Shown: piece after piece, positions 32,325 to 41,779 of the stretch
Layout of the letters: each line of letters opens with the position of its first letter
How positions within the stretch are numbered: position 1 is the stretch's first letter
Assembly: GCF_900100605.1 (NCBI RefSeq)
Contig: NZ_FNCN01000003.1
Location: 186,001 to 250,000 of the forward strand
DNA: 64,000 bases
Direction: 5' to 3'
Origin: Sinosporangium album
Lineage (GTDB): Bacteria > Actinomycetota > Actinomycetes > Streptosporangiales > Streptosporangiaceae
Notes under the pieces: model-generated
Seen by the model: the letters and a program-made list of their open reading frames with translations, nothing else
Database searches by the model: none
What the model was told of the DNA's origin: nothing
Made by a program: the position numbers and the translations under genes

Positions 32325-33494
32325 TCAGGCGATGACGATGTCGGCGAGCGCCTTGGGGTAGGCCGTGAGCCTGCGCGGCCCGTCGCCGGTGACCAGGACG
32401 GTGTCGGAGATGCGGTAGCCCGCGTGGCCGGGGATGTAGATCCCGGGCTCGCTGGACAGGATCATCCCGGGGGCGAGCACGGTGTCGTCCCCGTCTTCGA
32501 GCCACGGCGGCTCGTGGAAGCCGAGGCCGATGCCGTGGCCCTGCCGGTGGCGCAGGTATTCGCCGAGGCCGGCGTCGCGGATGACCGCGAGGCAGGTCTG
32601 GTTGGCCGAGGCGCAGGTCGCCCCGGCGAGCAGGGCCTGCGTGCCGGTCTCCTGGGCGAGCAGGACCGTCTCGTAGTAGTGGCGCTGGTCGGCGGTGGGC
32701 TCGCCGAGGATGAAGGTGCGCTCGCTTTCGACGAAACGGCCGCCGACGGCGCAGCCGAGGGACAGCATGAAGGTCTCGCCGGCGCGCAGCCGGTCGCCGC
32801 CGGGGAGGCGGTGGGGCTGGGCCGAGTTGGCTCCGCCGTACACGAGGCCGCCGGTCAGCATGGGCACGACGACGACGTCGTCGTGTTCGGCGTACATCGT
32901 GCGGGAGCCGTACGCGATGACGTGGGAGGCGAGCTCGGTCTCGGTGGGGAGGCCGCCGTCGGCGAGGGCGTCGCGGACGAGGCGCACACCGGCTTCGATC
33001 ATGGCGTCCGCGATGCGGGCGGCCTCCTCGTGGAGGACGATCTCCTCGGGGAGTTTGCGCAGCCTGGCACGTTCCACGATCGTGGTGCCGCGCCATGACG
33101 TGCCGGGGAACGCCTCGCCGAGCGCGCCGACCCGGCCGATGGGCGTGGAGGGGGCGTAGCCCGCGGCGGCCGGGGCCGCGACGTGTCGGGCGAGCACCGC
33201 GAACGGCGGCACCACGCCGGGGAACTCGGGATATGCCAGGATCTCGGCGTGCGCGCCCTGGTCGGCGGCGTATTCGCGTTCCAGGTCCGGCACCAGCAGC
33301 ACCGGGTCGCCCTCAAGGGCGAGGTAGCACGCGACGGGCCGCTCGTTGGGGAAGTGGTGGAACCCGGTGAGGTAGGCGACGTCCAGCGGGTCGTCCAGGA
33401 CGAGGGCCGACAGGCCCTCCTCGACCATGGCCGCGCGGACGCGTTCGACGACGGACGCGTAGAACGAGGGCGGCAACTGCTGGGAGAAGGTCAT
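32325..33494 (-). CDS. M24 family (Xaa-Pro peptidase / creatinase-like) protein
   Basis: A 389-residue pita-bread fold protein. An N-terminal creatinase-like domain (1-150, VLDDPLDVAYLTGFHHFPNE) precedes the M24 domain. The His segment GHGIGLGFHEPP and the Glu segment LSSEPGIYIPG are present. By alignment in the mind with E. coli PepP, three of five metal ligands are changed: the first Asp is Ser (MLSLG), the second Asp is Glu (VESERTF), and the last Glu is Ser (GYRISD). It may therefore be a metal-independent hydrolase like creatinase, or bind metal atypically. ATG 33494 overlaps no other gene; the permease ends eight bases upstream. Confidence 0.85.
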   Translation of the reverse strand: MTFSQQLPPSFYASVVERVRAAMVEEGLSALVLDDPLDVAYLTGFHHFPNERPVACYLALEGDPVLLVPDLEREYAADQGAHAEILAYPEFPGVVPPFAVLARHVAAPAAAGYAPSTPIGRVGALGEAFPGTSWRGTTIVERARLRKLPEEIVLHEEAARIADAMIEAGVRLVRDALADGGLPTETELASHVIAYGSRTMYAEHDDVVVVPMLTGGLVYGGANSAQPHRLPGGDRLRAGETFMLSLGCAVGGRFVESERTFILGEPTADQRHYYETVLLAQETGTQALLAGATCASANQTCLAVIRDAGLGEYLRHRQGHGIGLGFHEPPWLEDGDDTVLAPGMILSSEPGIYIPGHAGYRISDTVLVTGDGPRRLTAYPKALADIVIA

Positions 33495-33502
33495 GCGGGG
33501 GC

Positions 33503-34399
33503 TCACCTTCGGTGGTTGCGGGCGTCGTTGTAGGCGACGGAGAGCAAGGTGGCGGCGACCACGAGCACGAGGATCGCCAGCGACGGGAAGAGGGTGGTCC
33601 ACCAGGCGGTGGCCAGTGAACCGGACAGCTGCGCCTTGTGCAGGATCGTGCCCCACGACCAGCTGTTGGGGTCGCCCAGGCCGAGGAAGGCCAGCCCCGC
33701 CTCCGACAGCACCGCGCGCGAGGTGGTCAGCACGACCGACACCCCGACGACCGGCACGACACCCGGCAGCAGATGCTTGCGGATGATCCACAGAGGCGAC
33801 CCGCCCACGACCCGCGCCGCCGCGATGTACGGCAAGGGCACGATGGCCAGCGCCTGCGACCGTACAACACGCGCCACCTCGGGCCAGCTGAACAGGGCGA
33901 TCACGATGACCAGCGTGCGGACGCTGGGCCCGGCCAGCGCCGCGACCAGGATCATCAGCGGCAGCACCGGCAGCGACAGACACAGGTCGATGAGCACGCC
34001 GAGCGGCGCATCGAGCCGCTTGAAGTAGGCGGCGGTGACCCCGACAAGCAGCCCGATGACGATGGCGAGCGCCGAGGCGCTGACGCCGACCGTGATGCTC
34101 ACGCGGGTGCCCCAGATGACCTGGGCGAACACGTCCTGACCGACATCGTCGGTGCCGAACCAGTGCGCGGCGCTCGGCGGCTGCGAGGTGTCGGTGCCGT
34201 AGCCCTCGGGGAAGGGCGCGATGAGCGGGGCGCAGAGCGCCACGACACCCAGCAGCACCAGCACGATTGCACTGCCGACGCCGAGCGGGTTGCGGCGGAA
34301 GGCCTGCCAGGTGCGCCTGGCCGGCGTGGGATCGGGCTCGGCCGACAGGCCGGAGCCGCTGAGGGTGGCCGTCTTCGGGGTGGCGGTGGTGTCTGTCAT
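33503..34399 (-). CDS. Peptide ABC transporter permease (DppC/OppC type)
   Basis: A 298-residue inner-membrane permease. A cytoplasmic tail precedes TM1 (NPLGVGSAIVLVLLGVVALC), followed by HWFGTDDVGQDVFAQVIWGTR, the family signature after TM1. Five more membrane helices and the EAA-type coupling loop (YIAAARVVGGSPLWIIRKHLLP) follow. ATG 34399 overlaps the stop of the upstream permease gene by four bases (ATGA), so translation is coupled. It pairs with the other permease to form the channel fed by the adjacent binding protein. Confidence 0.93.
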   Translation of the reverse strand: MTDTTATPKTATLSGSGLSAEPDPTPARRTWQAFRRNPLGVGSAIVLVLLGVVALCAPLIAPFPEGYGTDTSQPPSAAHWFGTDDVGQDVFAQVIWGTRVSITVGVSASALAIVIGLLVGVTAAYFKRLDAPLGVLIDLCLSLPVLPLMILVAALAGPSVRTLVIVIALFSWPEVARVVRSQALAIVPLPYIAAARVVGGSPLWIIRKHLLPGVVPVVGVSVVLTTSRAVLSEAGLAFLGLGDPNSWSWGTILHKAQLSGSLATAWWTTLFPSLAILVLVVAATLLSVAYNDARNHRR

Positions 34400-35355
34400 G
34401 CTGTGCGCACCCGGGGGTCGAGGAAGCCGTAGGCGATGTCGGTCAGCAGGTTGGCCGCGACCACGGCCGCCGCGAGCAGGACGAACGCGCCTTGGAGCAC
34501 GGGGAAGTCCATTTGCCCGACGGCCTCGTAGATCGCGCGGCCGATGCCGGGGTAGGCGTAGATGGTCTCGGTGAGTACGGCACCGCCGAACAGCATGCCG
34601 AGCTGGATCCCGGCGATCGTGGTCGTCGGCAGCAGGGCGTTGCGCACGGCGTGCTTCCACACCACGGCGCTCGGCCGTACGCCCTTGGCCTTGGCGAGGG
34701 CGACGTAGTCGTCGCCGAGCGCCTCCATGAGCGTGGACCGCATGGTCAGCACGTAGCTGCCGAGTTGGATGAGCACCAGCGACAGGCAGGGGAGCACGAG
34801 GTGGTGCAGCATGCTGAGGGTGGCGGCGAAGCCGGTGGCGTCGGGGTCGATCGCGCCGCCGATGGGGAACCAGCCGAGCAGCACGCCAAGGGTGTAGAGC
34901 AGGAAGATTCCGACGCTCGGCACGAAGAGCGACTGGGCGGTGATGCCGCCGATCTGGATCAGCCGGTCGGCCCACCCCCGGGCCTTGGTGGCGGCCAGCA
35001 CTCCGAGCGGGATGCCGATGACCACGGTGGCGACCATGGCGGACATGGTCAGGATGAGGGTCCACGGCAGTCGCTCCATCAGCACCTCGGTGACGGGGAG
35101 GGACTGGCGGAACGACATGCCGAGGTTGCCCTGCACGAGCTGCCGCAGATAGTCGAGGTATTGCACCATCAGCGGCTGGTCGAGTCCGAAGTCCGCGAGC
35201 AGTTTGGCCCGCAGCTCCTCGGTCATGTTGGGGTCGGCGACTGCGAGGACGGGGTCGCCTGGGAGCAGCCGGACCAGGAAGAAGGTCACGGTGACGGCGA
35301 ACCACAGGGTCAGCAGGCCTCGCAGCAGGCGTACGCCGATGAACTTGAGCCGCAC
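34396..35355 (-). CDS. Peptide ABC transporter permease (DppB/OppB type)
   Basis: A 319-residue permease with the OppB-type layout: TM1 near the N-terminus (LLRGLLTLWFAVTVTFFLVR), the segment RLLPGDPVLAV, a periplasm-side region with LDQPLMVQYLDYLRQLVQGN, and five further helices. The coupling loop is DDYVALAKAKGVRPSAVVWK, and the C-terminus is DPRVR. GTG 35355 has AAGGAGG five bases upstream; ATG 35358, one codon earlier, is too close to that site. It is third in the minus-strand operon after the dipeptidase and binding-protein genes. Confidence 0.93.
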   Translation of the reverse strand: MRLKFIGVRLLRGLLTLWFAVTVTFFLVRLLPGDPVLAVADPNMTEELRAKLLADFGLDQPLMVQYLDYLRQLVQGNLGMSFRQSLPVTEVLMERLPWTLILTMSAMVATVVIGIPLGVLAATKARGWADRLIQIGGITAQSLFVPSVGIFLLYTLGVLLGWFPIGGAIDPDATGFAATLSMLHHLVLPCLSLVLIQLGSYVLTMRSTLMEALGDDYVALAKAKGVRPSAVVWKHAVRNALLPTTTIAGIQLGMLFGGAVLTETIYAYPGIGRAIYEAVGQMDFPVLQGAFVLLAAAVVAANLLTDIAYGFLDPRVRTA

Positions 35356-35391
35356 CATGACCTCCTTCGCATCAGGTGGCGGCACCCGCCC

Positions 35392-36990
35392 TTACGGGGC
35401 GGGCTTGGCCTGGGCGAGCGACAGCGGGTTGACGATCGAGAGCAGTTCGCTCGGCATCGGCTTGAAGTCGGTCCACTTCGTCGAGTGCGCGATGTTGAAC
35501 GTCTCGACGTAGAGCACGTTGTCGTAGACCTGCTCGTGGATCAGCTTCGCGGCCTCCTGGATGGGGCCCTTGGCCTCGGCGGGGCTGAGCGCCCGCTGCC
35601 CCTGGTCGATGAGGTCGTCCAGTTTGGGGTCTTCGACCTGGGCGTAGTTGATGAACCCGCCCGTCTTGAACGCGAGGGCCATGTTGGCCGGAGGGTTGTC
35701 CATGATGGCCCAGGAACCCGCGTAGATGTCGAAGTCGCGCTTGCTGCCCTTGGCGATGTACGTGTTGCGTTCCAGGCCCTGGAGTTTGATCTCGATGCCG
35801 GCCTGCTTGGCCGAGTCGCGCACCATCGGCGCCCACTTGGCGATGTTCGGGTCGGCCTGGTCGTAGATCATGTTCAGGCTCAGGTTGGTGACGCCCGCCT
35901 GCTTCAGCAGCTCCTTCGACTTGTTCACGTCGAAGGCGTACTCCTTCATCGTGGGGTCGAAGTAGTCCGGCTGGGACGGTGTCAGCACGCTGGAGTTGGA
36001 CGTCTTGGCGAAGCCCTGCAGCGCGATCTTCCGGATGGCCTCGTAGTCGACCGCGTGGGCGAGCGCCTGGCGCACCCGCACGTCGTCGAGCGGCTTGCGC
36101 TTGGTGTTGTACTGCAGGTGGGCCCACCCGAGGGAGGGGATCTCCATCATCTTGATCTTGGAGTCGCCCTTGAGCGAGACCGCCGTGGCCGGCGGGAGCA
36201 CGTTGGCGATGACGTCGATGTCACCGTTGCGCAGCGCCAGCACCTCGGTGTTCACGTCGGGGAAGACGCGGAACACGATCTCCTTGACGCCCGGCGTGCC
36301 GCTGGGGGCGGGGCCGAACTTCTCCACACGCTCCATCACGTAGCGCTGGCCGCGCTCGACCTTGGTCAGCTTGTACGGCCCGGCGCTGACCCAGTCCTTG
36401 TCGTTGGCGAACTTCTGCACGCTCGGGGCCTTCTCGAACACGTGCTTCGGCACAATCGGCATCCAGAAGCCGATGTTGTGGAGGAACGTTCCATCCGGCC
36501 TGGTGAGCTTGAACTCGATCTCGGTGGGCGAGACCACCTCCGCCTTGTCGTAGGCGGTGATCAGACCCGCGACGACGCCGAACTTCTCCTTCTTGACCGT
36601 GTCGATCGTGTAGACGATGTCCTCGGCGGTCACGGGCTTGCCGTCGGACCACGTCATGTCGTCCCGCAGCTTGACCGTGGCGGTCTTGCCGTCCTTGGAG
36701 TAGGCCCACTCGGTCGCGAGGTACGGGATCCGCTTGCCGGTCTCGTCCATCTGCGTGAGGTGCGGGTACATGAGGTTGGTGACCCACGAGTCGGTACGGC
36801 TGTTGCCGACCAGCGGGTTGAAGTTGACGACATCGGCGGTCGTGCCGATCGTGAGCCGGTCGGCCGTGGCCGCGGCTCCGCCGGAACCACCGGTCGAGCC
36901 GCCGCCGGACCCCGGCGTGCTGGGGGCGCACGCCGCGACCCCCGCGATGACGGCCGCCGCGAGGGCGGTCAAAGCGGCACGTCGGCGCAT
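35392..36990 (-). CDS. Peptide-binding lipoprotein of ABC transporter (SBP family 5)
   Basis: A 532-residue extracytoplasmic solute-binding protein. The lipoprotein signal MRRRAALTALAAAV ends in a VAAC lipobox (Cys21), then a Gly/Ser/Thr linker. SBP_bac_5 landmarks are FNPLVGNSRTDSWVTNLMYP, WAYSKDGKTATVKLRDDMTW, SDGKPVTAEDIVYT and VRQALAHAVDYEAI. Start ATG 36990 overlaps the dipeptidase stop (TGATG), implying coupling; ATG 36999 is an alternative. It binds oligopeptides or similar ligands outside the membrane and delivers them to the two permeases encoded next. Confidence 0.93.
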   Translation of the reverse strand: MRRRAALTALAAAVIAGVAACAPSTPGSGGGSTGGSGGAAATADRLTIGTTADVVNFNPLVGNSRTDSWVTNLMYPHLTQMDETGKRIPYLATEWAYSKDGKTATVKLRDDMTWSDGKPVTAEDIVYTIDTVKKEKFGVVAGLITAYDKAEVVSPTEIEFKLTRPDGTFLHNIGFWMPIVPKHVFEKAPSVQKFANDKDWVSAGPYKLTKVERGQRYVMERVEKFGPAPSGTPGVKEIVFRVFPDVNTEVLALRNGDIDVIANVLPPATAVSLKGDSKIKMMEIPSLGWAHLQYNTKRKPLDDVRVRQALAHAVDYEAIRKIALQGFAKTSNSSVLTPSQPDYFDPTMKEYAFDVNKSKELLKQAGVTNLSLNMIYDQADPNIAKWAPMVRDSAKQAGIEIKLQGLERNTYIAKGSKRDFDIYAGSWAIMDNPPANMALAFKTGGFINYAQVEDPKLDDLIDQGQRALSPAEAKGPIQEAAKLIHEQVYDNVLYVETFNIAHSTKWTDFKPMPSELLSIVNPLSLAQAKPAP

Positions 36991-38198
36991 CAGTGCCATA
37001 CCTCCTCCAGCACCCGCAGCGTGTTGCCGCCGATGACCTTGCGAATCTCGTCGTCGGAGTAGTCGTGCTCGACCAGCCAGCCGATGATGTTCCAGAAGCA
37101 CTCGGCGGGGTTCTCCAGGCCGTCGACATAGGGGACCTTGTCGTACGGCACGCCGTAGTGCGCCTCGTTCAGCGACAGGTGGTCGGCGAACGTGTCGTGC
37201 AGACCGACGTGGTCACCGAAAAGGGTGTCGGGGCCGAACGAGACGTGGTCGATGCCGACCAGGTCTACACAGTACGTGAAGTGGTCCATGACCGACTCCA
37301 GCGAGTGGAGCGGGTGCGCGGGGGAGAGCGTGGTGTGGGGGGCGGCCTCCAGGCCGATCACACCGCCGCGCTCGGCCATCGCCCTGATGGTCTCGTCGGT
37401 CTTCATGCGGTTCGTCGGCCACACGCCGCGCGCGCCGGCGTGGGTGATGAACACCGGCTTGTTCGAGTGGCGGATGGTGTCGAGGCAGGTGACGTCGCCG
37501 GAGTGGGAGATGTCGATGGCGATGCCCAGCTTGTTCATCCTGCGTACGGCCTTCTCGCCGAACAGGGTGAGGCCGCCGTCGTTCTTCTCCTTCAGACCGC
37601 CGCCGAGGGTGTTGGCCTCGCTGTAGGCGATGCCCATCTGGCGGACGCCGAAGCCGTACAGCATGTCGATGCGGTCGACCTCGTTCTCGATCATCGTCGA
37701 GGCTTCGAGGGCGAGGACCAGGCCCATGCGCCCGGTCTCGTGGGCTTTGTGGACGTCGGCCAGGTTCTCGACCTTGAGGACGTAGTCCTGGTGGGCGATG
37801 TCGGACAGCCGCATGCCGATGTCGGCGACGACGTCGGTCCACTTCCACCCGGCCTGGCTGGTGATGCAGCAGGTCCCGTCCATCAGGTTGTCGAAGACCA
37901 CGGTCATGCCGGAGCGGGCCAGGCCCTCGTATCCGGTGCGGTGACGTGCCGTGCGGTTGTAGTCGACGGTCTGCGTGATCTCCTTCGGGAAGATCGACGG
38001 GTGGTCGTGGAGTGAGATGACCATGCTCTCGGCGAGGAGGCGAGCGGTGCGCTCCTTCTGCTGAGTGTCGAGCGAGATGCCCTGATAGGCCGGGACGCGG
38101 CCAATCTCTGGGACGAGGTCGAACTCGCGGTAGTCGACGCCCGCCTCCAGGTACTCGTAGGAGCGGTAACCGGTGTAGCGCTTCGCAGGCTCCAGCAC
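36990..38198 (-). CDS. Membrane dipeptidase family protein (peptidase M19)
   Basis: A 402-residue M19 (renal dipeptidase-like) TIM-barrel metallo-hydrolase. Visible ligand regions are LHDHPS (His64/His66), ALEAS (bridging Glu), DISHSG (His), FITHAGARG (His) and GIDHVSFGPD, plus GGNTLRVL near the C-terminus. The usual HxD motif (H-N-D) reads H-D-H here, an Asp-to-His change at the second metal ligand. M19 enzymes cleave dipeptides, including D-amino acid or dehydro-peptides. There is no signal peptide, so it probably acts on imported substrate. It is first in the operon; GTG 38198 has GAGGGGGA nine bases upstream. The divergent oppDF arm starts 312 bases away. Confidence 0.9.
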   Translation of the reverse strand: MLEPAKRYTGYRSYEYLEAGVDYREFDLVPEIGRVPAYQGISLDTQQKERTARLLAESMVISLHDHPSIFPKEITQTVDYNRTARHRTGYEGLARSGMTVVFDNLMDGTCCITSQAGWKWTDVVADIGMRLSDIAHQDYVLKVENLADVHKAHETGRMGLVLALEASTMIENEVDRIDMLYGFGVRQMGIAYSEANTLGGGLKEKNDGGLTLFGEKAVRRMNKLGIAIDISHSGDVTCLDTIRHSNKPVFITHAGARGVWPTNRMKTDETIRAMAERGGVIGLEAAPHTTLSPAHPLHSLESVMDHFTYCVDLVGIDHVSFGPDTLFGDHVGLHDTFADHLSLNEAHYGVPYDKVPYVDGLENPAECFWNIIGWLVEHDYSDDEIRKVIGGNTLRVLEEVWH

Positions 38199-38510
38199 TG
38201 TGCGATGTCCCCCTCTGGGTTACGGTCGGACTTCGCCGCTTTCCGTCGAAGCCTCCTGGCGTCACGCCATCATTCGGCGAACTTGGCGAGGAGCTTGCCA
38301 GAATTCGTCATGTCGGTCAATACTGGGCCAGGTTTCGGACAGCGGTCGATGGGGACGGCAGACGCCGCGCACGGCGCCGTGTTCGGAAAAGTCGTTCAGA
38401 AGAGTTGTTCGGAAGGGTCGTTCGGAAGAGTTCGTTCATCTCCGTTTAGGGTGGACGGCCACCGGGCCTCCGGTCGGGAGGCCGGAGGCGTGAAGTCATG
38501 AGGAGGCGCG
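38199..38510. promoter_or_regulatory. Divergent promoter region of the peptide cluster, 312 bases
   Basis: The region drives the minus arm (dipeptidase, binding protein, permeases, hydrolases, regulator) and the plus arm (two ATPases). It contains four tandem 13-bp repeats at 38381-38432. No gene is seen. Exact promoters were not identified. Confidence 0.6.
38381..38432 (+). repeat. Four tandem 13-bp repeats in the divergent promoter
   Basis: Units GTTCGGAAAAGTC, GTTCAGAAGAGTT, GTTCGGAAGGGTC and GTTCGGAAGAGTT follow head to tail with no spacer; a fifth partial copy (CGTTC) follows. The 13-base period puts successive units on progressively rotated faces of the helix. This is a plausible operator array for the Lrp/AsnC-type regulator encoded in the cluster; that link is inference. 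Confidence 0.85.
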
Positions 38511-39525
<1,015 letters not shown>

Positions 39526-39542
<17 letters not shown>

Positions 39543-40506
39543 GCCGGTGCTCGCGGCCGTCGACCTGCACAAGACCTACGGAAACCGCATCTTCGGCAAG
39601 AGCGGCGGCGTCCACGCCGTCGCCGGGGTCAGCCTCACGCTGAAGGCAGGGGAGACGCTGGGCATCGTGGGGGAATCCGGCTGCGGCAAGTCGACCCTCG
39701 CCCGCATGCTCGTCGGGCTGGAACGCCCCGACAGGGGAGAGGTCACCTTCCATGGCAAGCCGTTCGCGTCGGGGCGCGGAAGCATCCCCCGCGACGTGCG
39801 GCGCCGCGTCCAGATGGTCTTCCAGGACCCGCTGACCTCGCTCAACCCCCGCATGACCGTGCTCGAAATCATCGCCGAACCCCTCGACGTGCACGGGCTC
39901 GCCGCGAGCCGGCAGGCGAGGCGGGCCAAGGTGGGTGAACTCCTCGAACTCGTCGGCCTGGCTCCGGAACTCATGAACAGGTTCCCGCACGAGTTCTCCG
40001 GCGGCCAGCGGCAGCGCATCGGCATCGCGCGCGCCTTGGCGACGGAGCCCGAGGTGATCGTCTGCGACGAACCGGTGTCCGCCCTCGACATGTCGGTGCA
40101 GGCCCAGGTGGTGAACCTCCTCGCCGACCTCCAGCGCACTCTCGGCGTCGCCCTCGTGTTCATCGCCCACGACCTCGCCGTCGTGCGACACGTCTCCCAC
40201 CGCGTCGGCGTCATGTATCTGGGCCGGATGGCCGAGCTCGGCCCCGCCGCCGAGGTGTACGGCACGCCCGCCCACCCCTACACCAAGGCGCTGCTGTCCG
40301 CCGCCCCCATTCCCCGGCCGCAGGCCCGGCACCGCGAGCGCGTCATCCTCGCCGGCGACCCCCCGAGCCCCGTCGATCCCCCCTCCGGCTGCCGTTTCCG
40401 CACCCGCTGCCACCAGGCTCAGGACCTCTGCGCCGAACAGGCCCCCGAGCTCACCGGCCCCCACGCCCACCTCGCCGCCTGCCACTTCTCGGTGCCGGCG
40501 GCCTGA
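39526..40506 (+). CDS. Peptide ABC transporter ATPase (OppF/DppF type)
   Basis: A 326-residue ABC ATPase. Walker A is GESGCGKS, the Q-loop is in VFQDPLTSLNPRM, the signature is [10 protein letters not shown], Walker B is [12 protein letters not shown], and the switch His is in FIAHDLAVV. It has the Opp-type C-terminal region (GCRFRTRC). ATG 39526 has GAGGAGG six bases upstream and overlaps oppD by 17 bases, so the two are co-translated. Together with OppD it forms the ATPase pair for the divergent binding protein and permeases. Confidence 0.95.
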
Positions 40507-40538
40507 CGGCCCGGTCGCGTGTCCCGGTCGCTCGGCTC

Positions 40539-40587
40539 GGTCGCGCGGCCCGTCGGCCGGGCCGCGCGGCCTGACAGCGTGCTGTCA
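40539..40587. terminator. Double hairpin after oppF
   Basis: A 13-bp G/C stem (40539-40551 with 40559-40571, one G-U pair) is followed at once by a 7-bp perfect repeat TGACAGC/GCTGTCA (40572-40578 with 40581-40587). The second repeat covers the stop codon of the small minus-strand frame. It is probably a bidirectional terminator. Confidence 0.65.
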
Positions 40588-40758
40588 AGCCGCGGGCGTG
40601 GGTTCCTTCCCCGCGGGGAAGTGGAGCACGTTCCTGCCCGTGTAGGCGCGCAGGTCCACAACCTTCGAATCTCCCGTACGGCGCCGCCCCGCCGCCGAGC
40701 GGATGTGCCTGACCTTGTGGCGCGGCGTGTGATCTGGAACTACCGTGAACCTCGTCAT
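40585..40758 (-). CDS. Small basic hypothetical protein
   Basis: A 57-residue frame starting MTRFTVVPDHTPRHKV and ending HFPAGKEPTPAA. Nearly all third codon positions are G or C, and GGGGG lies about five bases before ATG 40758, which together support a real gene. It is strongly basic in its first half (HKVRHIRSAAGRRRTG) and contains VVDLRAYTGRNVLHF. I do not recognise a family. It lies between oppF and the zinc-binding small protein gene, read toward oppF. Confidence 0.5.
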   Translation of the reverse strand: MTRFTVVPDHTPRHKVRHIRSAAGRRRTGDSKVVDLRAYTGRNVLHFPAGKEPTPAA

Positions 40759-41003
40759 CCATGCCCCCCGGCGTGATGCTTTTGTTACCAATGAGATAAC
40801 TACAGAGCGGGCCGTAAGGCCGCTGTAAAGACCTTCTGAATTCTCTCTGGTCGATCGTCGGGCCCCTGCACGGGGGTCGGTCTGGGGCCCGCTCCATCGC
40901 CGCCGTCCCCGCCGCGCCGACGCTCCGCCGCGGTCGTCCCGCGCCGATGCTTCGCCGCGGTCCCCCGGGGTAGGGAACCCCCGGACACCTTTTGGGGGAA
41001 AAG

Positions 41004-41249
41004 ATGGCTGCTTGTGAGACCTGCGGAAATGACTACCACATGGCCTTCGAGGTGCACGCTCAAGGCGTCGTGCACACCTTCGACTGCTTCGAGTGCGCCA
41101 TCCAGAAGATGGCGCCCATCTGCGAGCACTGCGGCTGCCGCATCATCGGCCACGGTGTCGAAGCCGGCCAGCACTGGTTCTGCTGCGCCCACTGCGCCCG
41201 CGAGGAAGGCGCCACCGCCCTCGTCGACCACGTCGAAGCCCCGGCCTGA
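41004..41249 (+). CDS. Small zinc-binding protein (prokaryotic metallothionein / LIM-like)
   Basis: An 81-residue protein with four cysteine pairs: CETC (N-terminus), CFEC, CEHCGC and CCAHC, plus His residues between them. The spacing resembles a double treble-clef (LIM-like) zinc fold and matches small actinobacterial proteins sometimes annotated as prokaryotic metallothionein. ATG 41004 has GGGGG four to five bases upstream. It could store zinc or mediate protein contacts; nothing in the context decides. No metal-regulator gene is adjacent. Confidence 0.75.
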   Translation: MAACETCGNDYHMAFEVHAQGVVHTFDCFECAIQKMAPICEHCGCRIIGHGVEAGQHWFCCAHCAREEGATALVDHVEAPA

Positions 41250-41329
41250 GCGGCACGGGAGAGCTCTGCGCCCGGCGTCCGCCGTACGGCCGCTCGCCGG
41301 GACGGCCGTTCACCCCGGTGGAGATCGGC

Positions 41330-41356
41330 GGTCGCGGTGGCCGCGGTGGCCGCGGT
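41330..41356. repeat. Three tandem 9-bp repeats (GGYCGCGGT)
   Basis: GGTCGCGGT, GGCCGCGGT and GGCCGCGGT lie head to tail between the convergent zinc-protein and membrane-protein genes. A similar 9-bp array lies at 42281-42307. Confidence 0.7.
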
Positions 41357-41374
41357 GCGGCGTTCTGGGCCCGT

Positions 41375-41779
41375 TCACCGATTGAACCACTCCGCCGAGG
41401 CGGAACGGGCGAGCATCCAGATCACGACGAGCGGCAGCAGCATGCCGAGCAGGTTGAAGACGGTGACGCTCTCGCCCGAGGCAGTCGTGATCAGCGGGCC
41501 GAGCAGGCCGAGGCCCTGCACGACCAAAGCCGTGATCCGCACCCATTTCCGGCGTGACCGGACGGCGGAGGCGAGTACGGCCAATAGCACCGTGGTCACG
41601 GTGGTGGGGAGGAACAGGAGCAGCCCGGTGGGCCCGAGGTCCGCCTCTGCGGGCACCTCGGAGAGGAAGATGATGAGGAACAGCAGGGCGATCACGCCAA
41701 GGCCCGCCTGCACCCACATGATCGCCCGGGCGACCGACACGTCCCGCGGCATGGATTCGACTTCGTCATACCCTGACAT
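41375..41779 (-). CDS. Small four-helix membrane protein
   Basis: A 134-residue protein with four hydrophobic segments: IMWVQAGLGVIALLFLIIFL, GLLLFLPTTVTTVLLAVLAS, WVRITALVVQGLGLLGPLIT and FNLLGMLLPLVVIWMLA. The basic loop SAVRSRRKWVR between helices 2 and 3 is probably cytoplasmic. ATG 41779 has GAGAGG four bases upstream. Such proteins are common and uncharacterised in actinomycetes. The C-terminus is SASAEWFNR, a typical ending for this group. No function is assigned. Confidence 0.75.
   Translation of the reverse strand: MSGYDEVESMPRDVSVARAIMWVQAGLGVIALLFLIIFLSEVPAEADLGPTGLLLFLPTTVTTVLLAVLASAVRSRRKWVRITALVVQGLGLLGPLITTASGESVTVFNLLGMLLPLVVIWMLARSASAEWFNR

Noticed and set aside
34492-37062. 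Long plus-strand frame opposite the binding-protein and permease genes
   Set aside because: It crosses three well-supported minus-strand genes and has no recognisable domains; codon bias favours the minus strand.
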